Positions 24,140 through 37,266 of a DNA stretch of 64,000 bases are shown one piece after another. Position 1 is the stretch's first letter. The number at the start of each line of letters is the position of its first letter. The stretch spans positions 2,741,501 through 2,805,500 of the forward strand of contig JAWQEG010000286.1 of NCBI GenBank assembly GCA_033782935.1, in the 5' to 3' direction. The notes beneath the pieces are model-generated. The model saw only the letters and a program-made list of their open reading frames with translations, had not been told where the DNA came from and searched no databases. A program made the translations under genes and the position numbers. The DNA is from Petrolisthes cinctipes (taxonomy: Eukaryota > Arthropoda > Malacostraca > Decapoda > Porcellanidae).

Positions 24140-25519
24140 ATCGATCTGTACATGCCTACTCAGTGCTAGAATGTTTTCAAAATATAGGCTCAAAACATGC
24201 TCAAAATCGATATTTTAGGTGCACAAAAGTCAATATGTGCATGCATCTTCTGTACTCGTTTATATCTCAAATTCAGGCTCAAAACACCCGAAAATTCGAT
24301 ATTTAGGGGTCCCAGAAGCTATCTGTACATGTCTACTCCGTGTTAGAGTATTTTCGAAATACAGGCCAAAAACATACTGAAAATCGATCTTTTAGGTGCC
24401 CAAAAGTCGATATGTGCATGCATCTTCAGTACCCGTTTATATCTTAAATTCTGGATCAAAACACCCGAAAATTCAATATTTTGGGGTCCCAGAAGCAATC
24501 TGTACATGCCTACTCAGTGTTAGAGTATTTTCAAAATACAGGCCCAAAACATGCTGAAAATCGATATTTTAGATGCCCCAAGTCAATATGTGCATGCATA
24601 TTCTGTACCCGTTTATATCTCAAATTCAGGCTCAAAACACCCGAAAATTCAATATTTTGGGGTCCCATAAGCAATCTGTAAATGCCTACTCAGTGCTAGA
24701 ATATTTTCAAATTATAGGCTAAAAACATGCTAAAAATCGATCTTTTAGGTGCCAAAAAATCGATATCACAAATTCAGTCCCAAAACACCCGAAAATTCGA
24801 TATTTAGGGGTCCCAGAAGGGATCTGCACATGCCTTCTCCGTGTTAGAGTATTTTCAAAATACAGGCGAAAATCATACTGAAACTCGATCTTTTAGGTGC
24901 CGAAAAATCGATATGTGCATGCATCTTCTGTACCCGTTTATATCTCAAATTCTGGCGCTAAACACCCGAAAATTCGATATTTTGGGGTCCCAGAAGCGAT
25001 CTGTACATGCCTACTCCGTGTTAGCCTACTCAGTGCTAGAATGTTTTCAAAATATAGGCTCAAAACATGCTCAAAATCGATATTTTAAGTGCCCAAAAGT
25101 TGATATGTGCATGCATCTTCTGTACCCGTTTATATCTCAAATTCTAGCCCTAAACACCCGAAAATTCAATATTTTGGGGTCCCAGAAGCAATCTGTACAT
25201 GCCTACTCAGTGCTAGAATATTTTCAAAATATAGGCTAAAAACATGTTAAAAATCGATATTTTAGGTACCAAAAAGTCGATATCTCAAATCAAGGCCAAA
25301 AACACCAGAAAATTCGATATTTAGGGGTCCCAGAAGCGATCTGTTCATGCTTACTCCGTGTTAGAGTATTTTCAAACTACAGGCCAAAAACATGCTCAAA
25401 ATCGATGTTTTAGGTGCCCAAAAGTCGATATGTGCATGCATCTTTAGTACCCGTTTATATCTCAAATTCAGGCTCAAAACCCCCCAAAATTCTATATTTT
25501 AAGGTCCCAGAAGCGATCT
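24140..25519 (+). repeat. Second copy of the 18.09-19.47 kb block
   Basis: This is the partner of 18087-19466 at offset 6053, including the 15-bp B1/B2 join at 25010-25039. At its right end it passes into a B1 half that carries a ten-A run. Confidence 0.85.
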
Positions 25520-27499
25520 GTAAATGCCTACTCCGTGTTAGAGTATTTAAAAAAAAAATGCCCAAAACATGCTGAAAATCGATATTTTAGATGCCCAAAG
25601 TCAATATGTGCATGTATCTTCTGTACCCGTTTATATCACAAATTCAGGCTCAAAACACCCGAAAATTCAATATTTTGGGGTCCCAGAAGCAATCTGTACA
25701 TGCCTACTCAGTGCTAGAATATTTTCAAAATATAGGCTAAAAACATGCTAAAAATCGATATTTTAGGTGCCAAAAAGTCGATATCTCAAATTCAGTCCCA
25801 AAACACCCGAAAATTCGATATTTAGGGGTCCCAGAAGCGATCTGTACATGCCTACTCCGTGTTAGAGTATTTTCAAAATACAGGCCAAAAACATACTGAA
25901 AATCGATCTTTTAGGTGTCCAAAAGTTGAAATGTGCATGCATCTTCTGTACCCGTTTATATCTCAAATTCAGGCCCTAAACACCCGAAAATTAGATATTT
26001 TTGGGTCCCAGAAGCGATCTGTACATGCCTACTCAGTCCTAGAATGTTTTCAAAATATAGGCTCAAAACATGCTCAAAATCGATATTTTAGGTGCCCATA
26101 AGTCGATATGTGCATGCATCTTCTGTACTCGTTTATATCTCAAATTCAAGCTCAAAACACCCGAAAATTCGATATTTTGGGGTCCCAGAATCGATCTGTA
26201 CATGCTTACTCAGTGCTAGAATATTTTCAAAATATAGCCTCAAAACATGCTAAAAATCGATATTTTCGGTGCGTAAAGGCGATATCTCAAATTCAGGCCC
26301 AAAACACCCGAAAATTCGATATTTTGGGGTCCCAGAAGCGATCTGTACATGCCTACTCCGTGTTAAAGTATTTTCAAAATTCAGGCCCAAAACATGCTAA
26401 AAATCGATATTTTTGGTGCCCAAAGTCAATATGTGTATGCATCTTCTATACTCGTTTATATCTCAAATTCAGGCTCAAAACACCCGAAAATTCGATATTT
26501 TGGGGTCCCAGAAGCGATCTGTACATGCCTACTCTGTGCTAGAATGTTTTAAAAATATAGGCTAAAAACATGCTCAAAATCGATGTTTTAGGTGCCAAAA
26601 AGTCGATATGTTCATGCACCTTCAGTACCCGTTTATATCTTAAATTCAGGCTCAAAACACACGAAAATTCGATATTTTGGGGTCCCAGAAGCGATCTGTA
26701 CATGCCTACTCCGTGTTAAAGTATTTTCAAAATTCAGGCCCAAAACATGCTGAAAATCGATATTTTTGGTGCTAAAAGTCAATATGCGTATGCATCTTCT
26801 ATCCTCGTTTATATCTCAAATTCAGGCTCAAAACACCCAAAAATTCGATATTTTGGGGTCCCAGAAGCGATCTGTACATGCCTACTCAGTGCTATAATAT
26901 TTTCAAAATATAGGCTCAAAACATGCTCAAAATCGATATTTTAGGTGCACAAAAGTCGATATGTGCATGCATCTTCTGTACCCGTTTATATCTCAAATTC
27001 AGGCTCAAAACACCCGAAAATTCAATATTTTGGGGTCCCAGAAGCAATCTGTACATGCCTACTCAGTGCTAGAATATTATCAAAATATAGGCTAAAAACA
27101 TGCTAAAAATCGATATTTTAGGTGCCAAAAAGTCGATATCTCAAATTCAGTCCCAAAACACCCGAAAATTCGATATTTAGAGGTCCCAGAAGCGATCTGT
27201 ACATGCCTACTCCGTGTTAGAGTATTTTCAAAATACAGGCCAAAAACATACTGAAAATCGATCTTTTAGGTGCCCAAAAGTCGATATGTGCTTGCATCTT
27301 CTGTACCCGTTTATATCTCAAATTCTGGCCCTAAACACCCGAAAATTCGATATTTTTGGGTCCCAGAATCGATCTGTACATGCCTACTCAGTGCTAGAAT
27401 GTTTTCAAAATATAGGCTCAAAACATGCTCAAAATCGATATTTTAGGTGCCCAAAAGTCGATATGTGCATGCATCTTTTGTACTCGTTTATATCTCAAA
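25520..27499 (+). repeat. Transition zone of ordinary monomers
   Basis: About 2 kb of the same satellite lies between the 7-mer zone and the 6.5-kb super-repeat. Monomers of classes B1/ATCGATCT, S1 and S2 are present. I found no long in-register duplicate for the zone as a whole, and it holds nothing but satellite. Confidence 0.7.
25549..25558 (+). repeat. A10 run inside a B half
   Basis: The usual GTATTTTCAAAATACATGCC is replaced by GTATTT, ten A and TGCCC. The change destroys the local inverted repeat of the B half. It is one of the few homopolymer expansions in the window and may be natural slippage or an assembly or basecalling error. Confidence 0.7.
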
Positions 27500-30265
27500 T
27501 TCAAGCTCAAAACACCCGAAAATTCGATATTTTGGGGTCCCAGGAGCGATCTCTACATGCCTACTCAGTGCTAGAATGTTTTCAAAATATAGGCTCAAAA
27601 AATGCTCAAAATCGATATTTTAGGTGCCCGAAATTCGATATGTGCATGCATCTTCTGTACAAGTTTATATCTCAAATTCAGGCTCAAAACACCAGAAAAT
27701 TCTATATTATAGGGTCCCAGAAGCGATCAGTACATGCCTACTCAGTGCTATAATATTTTTAAAATATAGGCTTAAAACATGCTAAAAATCGATATTTTAG
27801 GTGCGTAAAGGCGATATCTCAAATTATGGCCCAAAACAGCCGAAAATTCTATATTTAGGGGTCCCGTAAGCGATCTGTACATGCCTTCTCCGTGTTAGAG
27901 TATTTTCAAAATACAGGCCAAAAACATACTGAAAATCGATCTTTTAGGTCCCCAAAAGTCGATATGTGCATTCATCTTCTGTACCCGTTTATATCTCAAA
28001 TTCTGGCACTAAACACCCGAAAATTCGATATTTTTGGGTCCCAGAAGCGATCTGTACATGCCTACTCAGTGCTAGAATGTTTCCAAAATATAGGCTCAAA
28101 ACATGCTCAAAATCGATATTTTAGGTGCCCAAAAGTCGATATGTGCATGCATCTTCTGTACCCGTTTATATCTAAAATTCTGGCCCTAAACACCCGAAAA
28201 TTCAATATTTTGGGGTCCCAGAAGCAATCTGTACATGCCTACTCAGTGCTAGAATATTTTCAAAATATAGGCTAAAAACATGCTAAAAATCGATATTTTA
28301 TGTGCCAAAAAGTCGATATCTCAAATTAAGGCCCAAAACACCAGAAAATTCGATATTTAGGAGTCTCAGAAACGATCTCTACATGCCTACTCCGTGTTAG
28401 AGTATTTTCAAAATACAGGCCCAAAACATGCTCAAAATCGATGTTTTAGGTGCCAAAGAGTCGATATGTGCATGCACCATCAGTACCCGTTTATATCTCA
28501 AATTCAGGCTCAAAACACCCGAAAATTCGATATTTTGGAGTCCCAGAAGCGATCTGTACATGCCAACTCCGTGTTAGAGTATTTTCAAAATACATGCCCA
28601 AAACATGCTGAAAATCGATATTTTAGATGCCCAAAGTCAATATGTGCATGTATCTTCTGTACCAGTTTATATCTCAAATTCAGGCTCAAAACACCCGAAA
28701 ATTCAATATTTTGGGGTCCCAGAAGCAATCTGTACATGCCTACTCAGTGCTAGAATATTTTCAAAATGTAGGGTAAAAACATGCTAAAAACCGATATTTT
28801 AGGTGCCAAAAAGTCGATATCTCAAATTCAGTCTCAAAACACCCGAAAATTCGATATTTAGGGGTCCCAGAAGCGATCTGTACATGCCTACTCCTAGTTA
28901 GAGTATTTTCAAAATACAGGCCAAAAACATACTGAAAATCGATCTTTTAGGTGCCCAAAGTCAATATGTGTATGCATCTTCTATACTCGTTTATATCTCA
29001 AATTCAAGCTCAAAACACCCGAAAATTCGATATTTTGGGGTCCCAGAATCGATCTGTACATGCCTACTCAGTGCTAGAATATTTTCAAAATATAGGCTCA
29101 AAACATGCTAAAAATCGATATTTTCGGTGCGTAAAGGCGATATCTCAAATTCAGGCCCAAAACACCCGCAAATTTAATATTTTGGGGTCACAGAAGCGAT
29201 GTGTACATGCCTACTCCGTGTTAGAGTATTTTCAAAATTCAGGCCCAAAACATGCTAAAAATCGATATTTTTGGTGCCCAAAGTCAATATGTGTATTCTA
29301 TACCCGTTTATATCTCAAATTCAGGCTCAAAACACCCGAAAATTCGATATTTTGGGGTCCAAGGAGCGATCTCTACATGCCTACTCAGTGATAAAATGTT
29401 TTCAAAATATAGGTTCAAAACATGCTCAAAATCGATATTTTAGGTGCCCAAAAGTCGATATGCATGTATCTTCTATACTCGTTTATATCTCAAATTCAGG
29501 CTCAAAACACCCGAAAATTCGATATTTTGGGGTCCCAGAAGCAATCTGTACATGCCTACTCTGTGCTAGAATGTTATCAAAATATAGGCTAAAAACATAT
29601 TCAAAATCGATATTTTAGGTGCCCAAAATTCGATATGTGCATGCATCTTCTGTACTAGTTTATATCTCAAATTCAGGCTCAAAACACCCGAAAATACGAT
29701 ATTTTGGGGTCCGAGAAGCGATCTGTACATGCCTACTCAGTGCTAGAATATTTTCAAAATAAAGGCTCAAAACATGCTAAAAATCGATATTTTAGGTGCG
29801 TAAAAGCGATATCTCAAATTAAGGCCCAAAACACCCGAAAATTCGATATTTAGGGGTTCCAGAAGCGATTTGTACATGCCTACTCCGTGTTAGAGTATTT
29901 TCAAAATACAGGCCAAAAACATACTGAAAATCGATCTTTTAGGTGCCCAAAAGTCGATATGTGCATGCATCTTCTGTACAAGTTTATATCTCAAATTCTG
30001 GCCCTAAACACCCGAAAATTCGATATTTATGGGTCCCAGAAGCGATCTGTAAATGCCTACTCAGTGCTAGAATGTTTTCAAAATATAGGCTCAAAACATG
30101 CTCAAAATCGATATTTTAGGTGCCCAAAAGTCGATATGTGCATGCATCTTCTGTACCCGTTTATATCTCAAATTCTTGCCCAAAAAACCTGAAAATTCAA
30201 TATTTTGGGGTCCCAGAAGCAATCTGTACATGCCTACTCAGTGCTAGAATATTTTCAAAATATAG
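27500..30265 (+). repeat. Super-repeat copy 1, duplicated at 34000-36765 (offset about 6499)
   Basis: Rare variants stay in the same order 6498-6500 bp apart: CAGGAGCGATCTCTACATG, CTGTACAAGTTTATATC, GTGCTATAATATTTT, AAAACAGCCGAAAATTC, CATGCCTTCTCCG, TTTAGGTCCCCAAAAG, GTCTCAGAAACGATC, CATGCACCATCA, CTCCTAGTTAGAG, ACACCCGCAAATTT, and the loss of GCATC in GTGTATTCTATACCCG. Single-base indels, such as the missing A at about 35610, account for the one-base offset drift. The match breaks at about 30266/36766. Confidence 0.86.
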
Positions 30266-31527
30266 GCTCAAAACATGCTCAAAATCGATATTTTAGGTGC
30301 ACAAAAGTCGATATTTGCATGCATCTTCTGAACTCGTTTGTATCTCAAATTCAGGCTCAAAACACCCAAAATTCGATATTATGGGGTCCCAGAAGCGATC
30401 TGTACATGCCTACTCAGTGCTAGAATATTTTCAAAATATAGGGTCAAAACATGCTAAAAATCGATATTTTAGGTGCGTAAAGGCGACATCTCAAATTCAG
30501 GCCCAAAACACACGAAAATTCGATATTTTGGGGTCCCACAAGCGATCTGTACATGCCTACTCCGTGTTAGAGTATTTTCAAAATATAGGCCCAAAACATG
30601 CTCACAATCGATGTTTTAGGTGCCCAAAAGTCGATATGTGCATGCATCTTCAGTACCCGTTTATATCTCAATTTCAGTCTCAAAACACCCGAAAATTCGA
30701 TATTTTGGGGTCCCAGAAGCGATCTATACATGCCTACTCCGTGTTAGAGTATTTTCAAAATACATGCTCAAAACATGCTGAAACTCAATATTTTAGATGC
30801 CCAAAGTCAATATGTGCATACATCTTCTGTAACCGTTTATATCTCAAATTCAGGCTCAAAACACCCGAAACTTAAATATTTTGGGGTCCCAGAAGCAATC
30901 TGTAACATGTCTACTCAGTGCTAGAATATTTTCAAAATATAGGCTAAAAACATGCTAAAAATCGATATTTTAGGTGCCAAAAAGTCGGTATCTCAAATTC
31001 AGTCCCAAAACACCCGAAAATTCTATATTTAGGGGTCCCAGAAGCGATCTGTACATTCCTACTCCGTGTTAGAGTATTTTCAAAATACAGGCCAAAAACA
31101 TACTGAAAATCGATCTTATATGTGCCCAAAAGTCGATATGTGCATGCATCTTCAGTACCCGTTTATATCTCAAATTCTGGCTCAAAACACCCGAAAATTC
31201 AATATTTTGGGGTCCCAGAAGCGATCTGTACATGCCTACTCAGTGCTAGAATGTTTCCAAAATATAGGCTCAAAACATGCTCAAAATCGATATTTTAGGT
31301 GCCCAAAAGTCGATATGTGCATGCATCTTCTGTACCCGTTTATATCTCAAATTCAGGCTCAAAACACCCGAAAATTCAATATTTTGGGGTCCCAGAAGCA
31401 ATCTGTACATGCCTACTCAGTGCTAGAATATTTTCAAAATATAGGCTAAAAACATGCTAAAAATCGATATTTTAGGTGCCAAAAAGTCGATATCTCAAAT
31501 TAAGGCCCAAAACACCCGAAAATTCGA
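30266..31527 (+). repeat. Super-repeat continuation, partly duplicated at 37267-37780
   Basis: From 30266 to about 30690 the partner lies 7001 bp away, about one 502-bp trimer more than the 6499 offset. The marks are CTTCTGAACTCGTTTGTATC, AAGGCGACATC and CTCACAATCGATG. The partner then jumps to sequence like 30867 onward (CCCGAAACTTAAATATTTTG), so it lacks about one monomer here. About 30900 has an extra A in CTGTAACATGTC. Confidence 0.72.
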
Positions 31528-32333
31528 TATTTAGAGGTCCCAGAAGCGATCTGTACATGCCTACTCCGTGTTAGAGTATTTTCAAAATACAGGCCAAAAA
31601 CATACTGAAAATCGATCTTTTAGGTGCCCAAAAGTCGATATGTGCTTGCATCTTCTGTACCCGTTTATATCTCAAATTCTGGCCCTAAACACCCGAAAAT
31701 TCGATATTTTTGGGTCCCAGAAGCGATCTGTACATGCCTACTCAGTGCTAGAATGTTTTCAAAATATAGGCTCAAAACATGCTCAAAATCGATATTTTAG
31801 GTGCCCAAAAGTCGATATGCGCATGCATCTTTTGTACTCGTTTATATCTCAAATTCAAGCTCAAAACACCCGAAAATTCGATATTTTGGGGTCCCAGGAG
31901 CGATCTGTACATGCCTACTCAGTGTTAGAATGTTTTCAAAATATAGGCTCAAAACATGCTCAAAATCGATATTTTAGGTGCCCCAAAGTCGATATGTGCA
32001 TGCATCTTCTGTACAAGTTTATATCTCAAATTCAGGCTCAAAACACCCGAAAATTCGATATTTTAGGGTCCCAGAAGCGATCAGTACATGCCTACTCAGT
32101 GCTATAATATTTTCAAAATATAGGCTCAAAACATGCTAAAAATCGATATTTTAGGTGCGTAAAGGCGATATCTCAAATTAAGGCCCAAAACAGCCGAAAA
32201 TTCTATATTTAGGGGTCCCATAAGCGATCTGTACATGCCTTCTCCGTGTTAGAGTATTTTTAAAATACAGGCCAAAAACATACTGAAAATCGATCTTTTA
32301 GGTCCCCAAAAGTCGATATGTGCATGCATCTTC
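31528..32333 (+). repeat. Block duplicated at 37850-38655 (offset 6322)
   Basis: Shared marks at offset 6322 include TATTTAGAGGTCCC, GTGCTTGCATCTTCTG, CCAGGAGCGATC, GGTGCCCCAAAGTCG, CTGTACAAGTTTATATC, GAAGCGATCAGTACATG and CCCATAAGCG. The partner diverges after AGGTCCCCAAAAGTCG by moving to a different A-half class. Confidence 0.8.
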
Positions 32334-32922
32334 TGTACCCGTTTATATCTCAAATTCTGGCACTAAACACCCGAAAATTCGATATTTTTGGGTCCCAGAA
32401 GCGATCTGTACATGCCTACTCAGTGTTAGAATGTTTTCAAAATATAGGCTCAAAACATGCTCAAAATCGATATTTTAGGTGCCCCAAAGTCGATATGTGC
32501 ATGCATCTTCTGTACAAGTTTATATCTCAAATTCAGGCTCAAAACACCCGAAAATTCGATATTTTAGGGTCCCAGAAGCGATCAGTACATGCCTACTCAG
32601 TGCTATAATATTTTCAAAATATAGGCTCAAAACATGCTAAAAATCGATATTTTAGGTGCGTAAAGGCGATATCTCAAATTAAGGCCCAAAACAGCCGAAA
32701 ATTCTATATTTAGGGGTCCCATAAGCGATCTGTACATGCCTTCTCCGTGTTAGAGTATTTTTAAAATACAGGCCAAAAACATACTGAAAATCGATCTTTT
32801 AGGTCCCCAAAAGTCGATATGTGCATGCATCTTCTGTACCCGTTTATATCTCAAATTCTGGCACTAAACACCCGAAAATTCGATATTTTTGGGTCCCAGA
32901 AGCGATCTGTACATGCCTACTC
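31921..32922 (+). repeat. Tandem trimer duplication, 501 bp x 2
   Basis: Copy 1 is 31921-32421 and copy 2 is 32422-32922. Both contain AGTGTTAGAATG (a B1/B2 hybrid mark), GGTGCCCCAAAGTCG, GATCAGTACATGCC, TGCTATAATATTTTC, AAAACAGCCG, CCCATAAGCGATC and CTTCTCCGTGTTAG. They are nearly identical by eye. The 37.9-38.6 kb partner block has the segment once, so the doubling came after that larger duplication or was lost there. Confidence 0.85.
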
Positions 32923-33999
32923 AGTGCTAGAATATTTTCAAAATATAGGCTAAAAACATGCTAAAAATCGATATTTTATGTGCCAAAAAGTCGATATCTC
33001 AAATTAAGGCCCAAAACACCCGAAAATTCGATATTTAGGAGTCTCAGAAACGATCTCTACATGCCTACTCCGTGTTAGAGTATTTTCAAAATACAGGCCC
33101 AAAACATGCTCAAAATCGATGTTGTAGGTGCCAAAGAGTCGATATGTGCATGCACCATCAGTACCCGTTTATATCTCAAATTCAGGCTCAAAACACCCGA
33201 AAATTCGATATTTTGGAGTCCCAGAAGCGATCTGTACATGCCTACTCCGTGTTAGAGTATTTTCAAAATACATGCCCAAAACATGCTGAAAATCGATATT
33301 TTAGATGCCCAAAGTCAATATGTGCATGTATCTTCTGTACCAGTTTATATCTCAAATTCAGGCTCAAAACACCCGAAAATTCAATATTTTGGGGTCCCAG
33401 AAGCAATCTGTACATGCCTACTAAGTGCTAGAATGTTTTCAAAATGTAGGCTAAAAACATGCTAAAAATCGATATTTTAGGTGCCAAAAAGTCGATATCT
33501 CAAATTCAGTCCCAAAACACCCGAAAATTCGATATTTAGGGGTCCCAGAAGCGATCTGTACATGCCTACTCCTAGTTAGAGTATTTTCAAAATACAGGCC
33601 AAAAACATACTGAAAATCGATCTTTTAGGTGCCCAAAAGTCGATATGTGCATGCATCTTTTGTACTCGTTTCTATCTCAAATTCAAGCTCAAAACACCCG
33701 AAAATTCGATATTTTGGAGTCCCAGAATCGATCTGTACATGCCTACTCAGTGCTAGAATATTTTCAAAATATAGGGTCAAAACATGCTAAAAATCGATAT
33801 TTTCGGTGCGTAAAGGCGATATCTCAAATTCAGGCCCAAAACACCCGCAAATTTGATATTTTGGGGTCACAGAAGCGATCTGTACATGCCTACTCCGTGT
33901 TACAGTATTTTCGAAATTCAGGCCCAAAACATGCTAAAAATCGATATTTTTGGTGCCCAAAGTCAATATGTGTATTCTATACCCGTTTATATCTCAAAT

Positions 34000-36765
34000 T
34001 CAGGCTCAAAACACCCGAAAATTCGATATTTTGGGGTCCCAGGAGCGATCTCTACATGCCTACTCAGTGCTAGAATGTTTTCAAAATATAGGCTCAAAAC
34101 ATGCTCAAAATCGATATTTTTGGTGCCCGAAAGTCGATATGTGCATGCATCTTCTGTACAAGTTTATATCTCAAATTCAGGCTCAAAACACCCGAAAATT
34201 CGATATTTTAGGGTCCCAGAAGCGATCAGTACATGCCTACTCAGTGCTATAATATTTTCAAAATATAGGCTCAAAACATGCTAAAAATCGATATTTTAGG
34301 TGCGTAAAGGCGATATCTCAAATTAAGGCCCAAAACAGCCGAAAATTCTATATTTAGGGGTCCCATAAGCGATCTGTACATGCCTTCTCCGTGTTAGAGT
34401 ATTTTCAAAATACAGGCCAAAAACATACTGAAAATCGATCTTTTAGGTCCCCAAAAGTCGATATGTGCATTCATCTTCTGTACCCGTTTATATCTCAAAT
34501 TCTGGCACTAAACACCCGAAAATTCGATATTTTTGGGTCCCAGAAGCGATCTGTACATGCCTACTCAGTGCTAGAATGTTTCCAAAATATAGGCTCAAAA
34601 CATGCTCAAAATCGATATTTTAGGTGCCCAAAAGTCGATATGTGCATGCATCTTCTGTACCCGTTTATATCTAAAATTCTGGCCCTAAACACCCGAAAAT
34701 TCAATATTTTGGGGTCCCAGAAGCAATCTGTACATGCCTACTCAGTGCTAGAATATTTTCAAAATATAGGCTAAAAACATGCTAAAAATCGATATTTTAT
34801 GTGCCAAAAAGTCGATATCTCAAATTAAGGCCCAAAACACCCGAAAATTCGATATTTAGGAGTCTCAGAAACGATCTGTACATGCCTACTCCGTGTTAGA
34901 GTATTTTCAAAATACAGGCCCAAAACATGCTCAAAATCGATGTTTTAGGTGTCAAAGAGTCGATATGTGCATGCACCATCATTACCCGTTTATATCTCAA
35001 ATTCAGGCTCAAAACACCCGAAAATTCGATATTTTGGAGTCCCAGAAGCGATCTGTACATGCCAACTCCGTGTTAGAGTATTTTCAAAATACATGCCCAA
35101 AACATGCTGAAAATCGATATTTTAGATGCCCAAAGTCAATATGTGCATGTATCTTCTGTACCAGTTTATATCTCAAATTCAGGCTCAAAACACCCGAAAA
35201 TTCAATATTTTGGGGTCCCAGAAGCAATCTGTACATGCCTACTCAGTGCTAGAATATTTTCAAAATGTAGGCTAAAAACATGCTAAAAACCGATATTTTA
35301 GGTGCCAAAAAGTCGATATCTCAAATTCAGTCCCAAAACACCCGAAAATTCGATATTTAGGGGTCCCAGAAGCGATCTGTACATGCCTACTCCTAGTTAG
35401 AGTATTTTCAAAATACAGGCCAAAAACATACTGAAAATCGATCTTTAAGGTGCCCAAAGTCAATATGTGTATGCATCTTCTATACTCGTTTATATCTCAA
35501 ATTCAAGCTCAAAACACCCGAAAATTCGATATTTTGGGGTCCCAGAATCGATCTGTACATGCCTACTCAGTGCTAGAATATTTTCAAAATATAGGCTCAA
35601 AACATGCTAAAATCGATATTTTCGGTGCGTAAAGGCGATATCTCAAATTCAGGCCCAAAACACCCGCAAATTTAATATTTTGGGGTCACAGAAGCGATGT
35701 GTACATGCCTACTCCGTGTTAGAGTATTTTCAAAATTCAGGCCCAAAACATGCTAAAAATCGATATTTTTGGTGCCCAAAGTCAATATGTGTATTCTATA
35801 CCCGTTTATATCTCAAATTCAGGCTCAAAACACCCGAAAATTCGATATTTTGGGGTCCAAGGAGCGATCTCTACATGCCTACTCAGTGATAGAATGTTTT
35901 CAAAATATAGGCTCAAAACATGCTCAAAATCGATATTTTAGGTACCCAAAAGTCGATATGTGCATGTATCTTCTATACTCGTTTATATCTCAAATTCAGG
36001 CTCAAAACACCCGAAAATTCGATATTTTGGGGTCCCAGAAGCAATCTGTACATGCCTACTCTGTGCTAGAATGTTTTCAAAATATAGGCTCAAAACATGC
36101 TAAAAATCGATATTTTAGGTGCCCAAAATTCGATATGTGCATGCATCTTCTGTACTCGTTTATATCTCAAATTCAGGCTCAAAACACCCGAAAATTCGAT
36201 ATTTTGGGGTCCGATCAGCGATCTGTACATGCCTACTCAGTGCTAGAATATTTTCAAAATAAAGGCTCAAAACATGCTAAAAATCGATATTTTAGGTGCG
36301 TAAAAGCGATATCTCAAATTAAGGCCCAAAACACCCGAAAATTCGATATTTAGGGGTTCCAGAAGCGATTTGTACATGCCTACTCCGTGTTAGAGTATTT
36401 TCAAAATACAGGCCAAAAACATACTGAAAATCGATCTTTTAGGTGCCCAAAAGTCGATATGTGCATGCATCTTCTGTACAAGTTTATATCTCAAATTCTG
36501 GCCCTAAACACCCGAAAATTCGATATTTATGGGTCCCAGAAGCGATCTGTAAATGCCTACTCATTGCTAGAATGTTTTCAAAATATAGGCTCAAAACATG
36601 CTCAAAATCGATATTTTAGGTGGCCAAAAGTCGATATGTGCATGCATCTTCTGTACCCGTTTATATCTCAAATTCTGGCCCAAAAAACCTGAAAATTCAA
36701 TATTTTGGGGTCCCAGAAGCAATCTGTACATGCCTACTCAGTGCTAGAATATTTTCAAAATATAG
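34000..36765 (+). repeat. Super-repeat copy 2 (partner of 27500-30265)
   Basis: This second copy of the 6.5-kb period block carries the same ordered marks. Differences include CTTTAAGGTGCCC at about 35445, a one-A deletion at about 35610, and GGTCCGATCAGCG at about 36210 where copy 1 has GGTCCGAGAAGCG. Confidence 0.85.
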
Positions 36766-37266
36766 GCTAAAAACATGCTAAAAATCGATATTTTATGTGC
36801 CAAAAAGTCGATATCTCAAATTAAGGCCCAAAACACCCGAAAATTCGATATTTAGGGGTCCCAGAAGCGATCTGTACATGCCTACTCCGTGTTAGAGTAT
36901 TTTCAAAATACAGGCCCAAAACATGCTCAAAATCGATGTTTTAGGTGCCAAAAAGTCGATATGTGCATGCACCTTCAGTACACGTTTATATCTCAAATTC
37001 AGGCTCAAAACACACGAAAATTCGATATTTTGGGGTCCCAGAAGCGAACTGTACATGCCTACTCCGTGTTAGAGTATTTTCAAAATTCAGGCCAAAAACA
37101 TGCTGAAAATCGATATTTTTGGTGCCCAAAGTCAATATGTGTATGCATCTTCTATCCTCGTTTATATCTCAAATTCAGGCTCAAAACACCCAAAAATTCG
37201 ATATTTTGGCGTCCCAGAAGCGATCTGTACATGCCTACTCAGTGCTAGAATGTTTTCAAAATATAG

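Noticed and set aside
30944..31129. Minus-strand open frames (also 35272-35463, 44063-44290, 48964-49155, 55069-55332)
   Set aside because: These are antisense readings of ordinary monomers, short and isolated, with no homologous frame kept in neighbouring copies.
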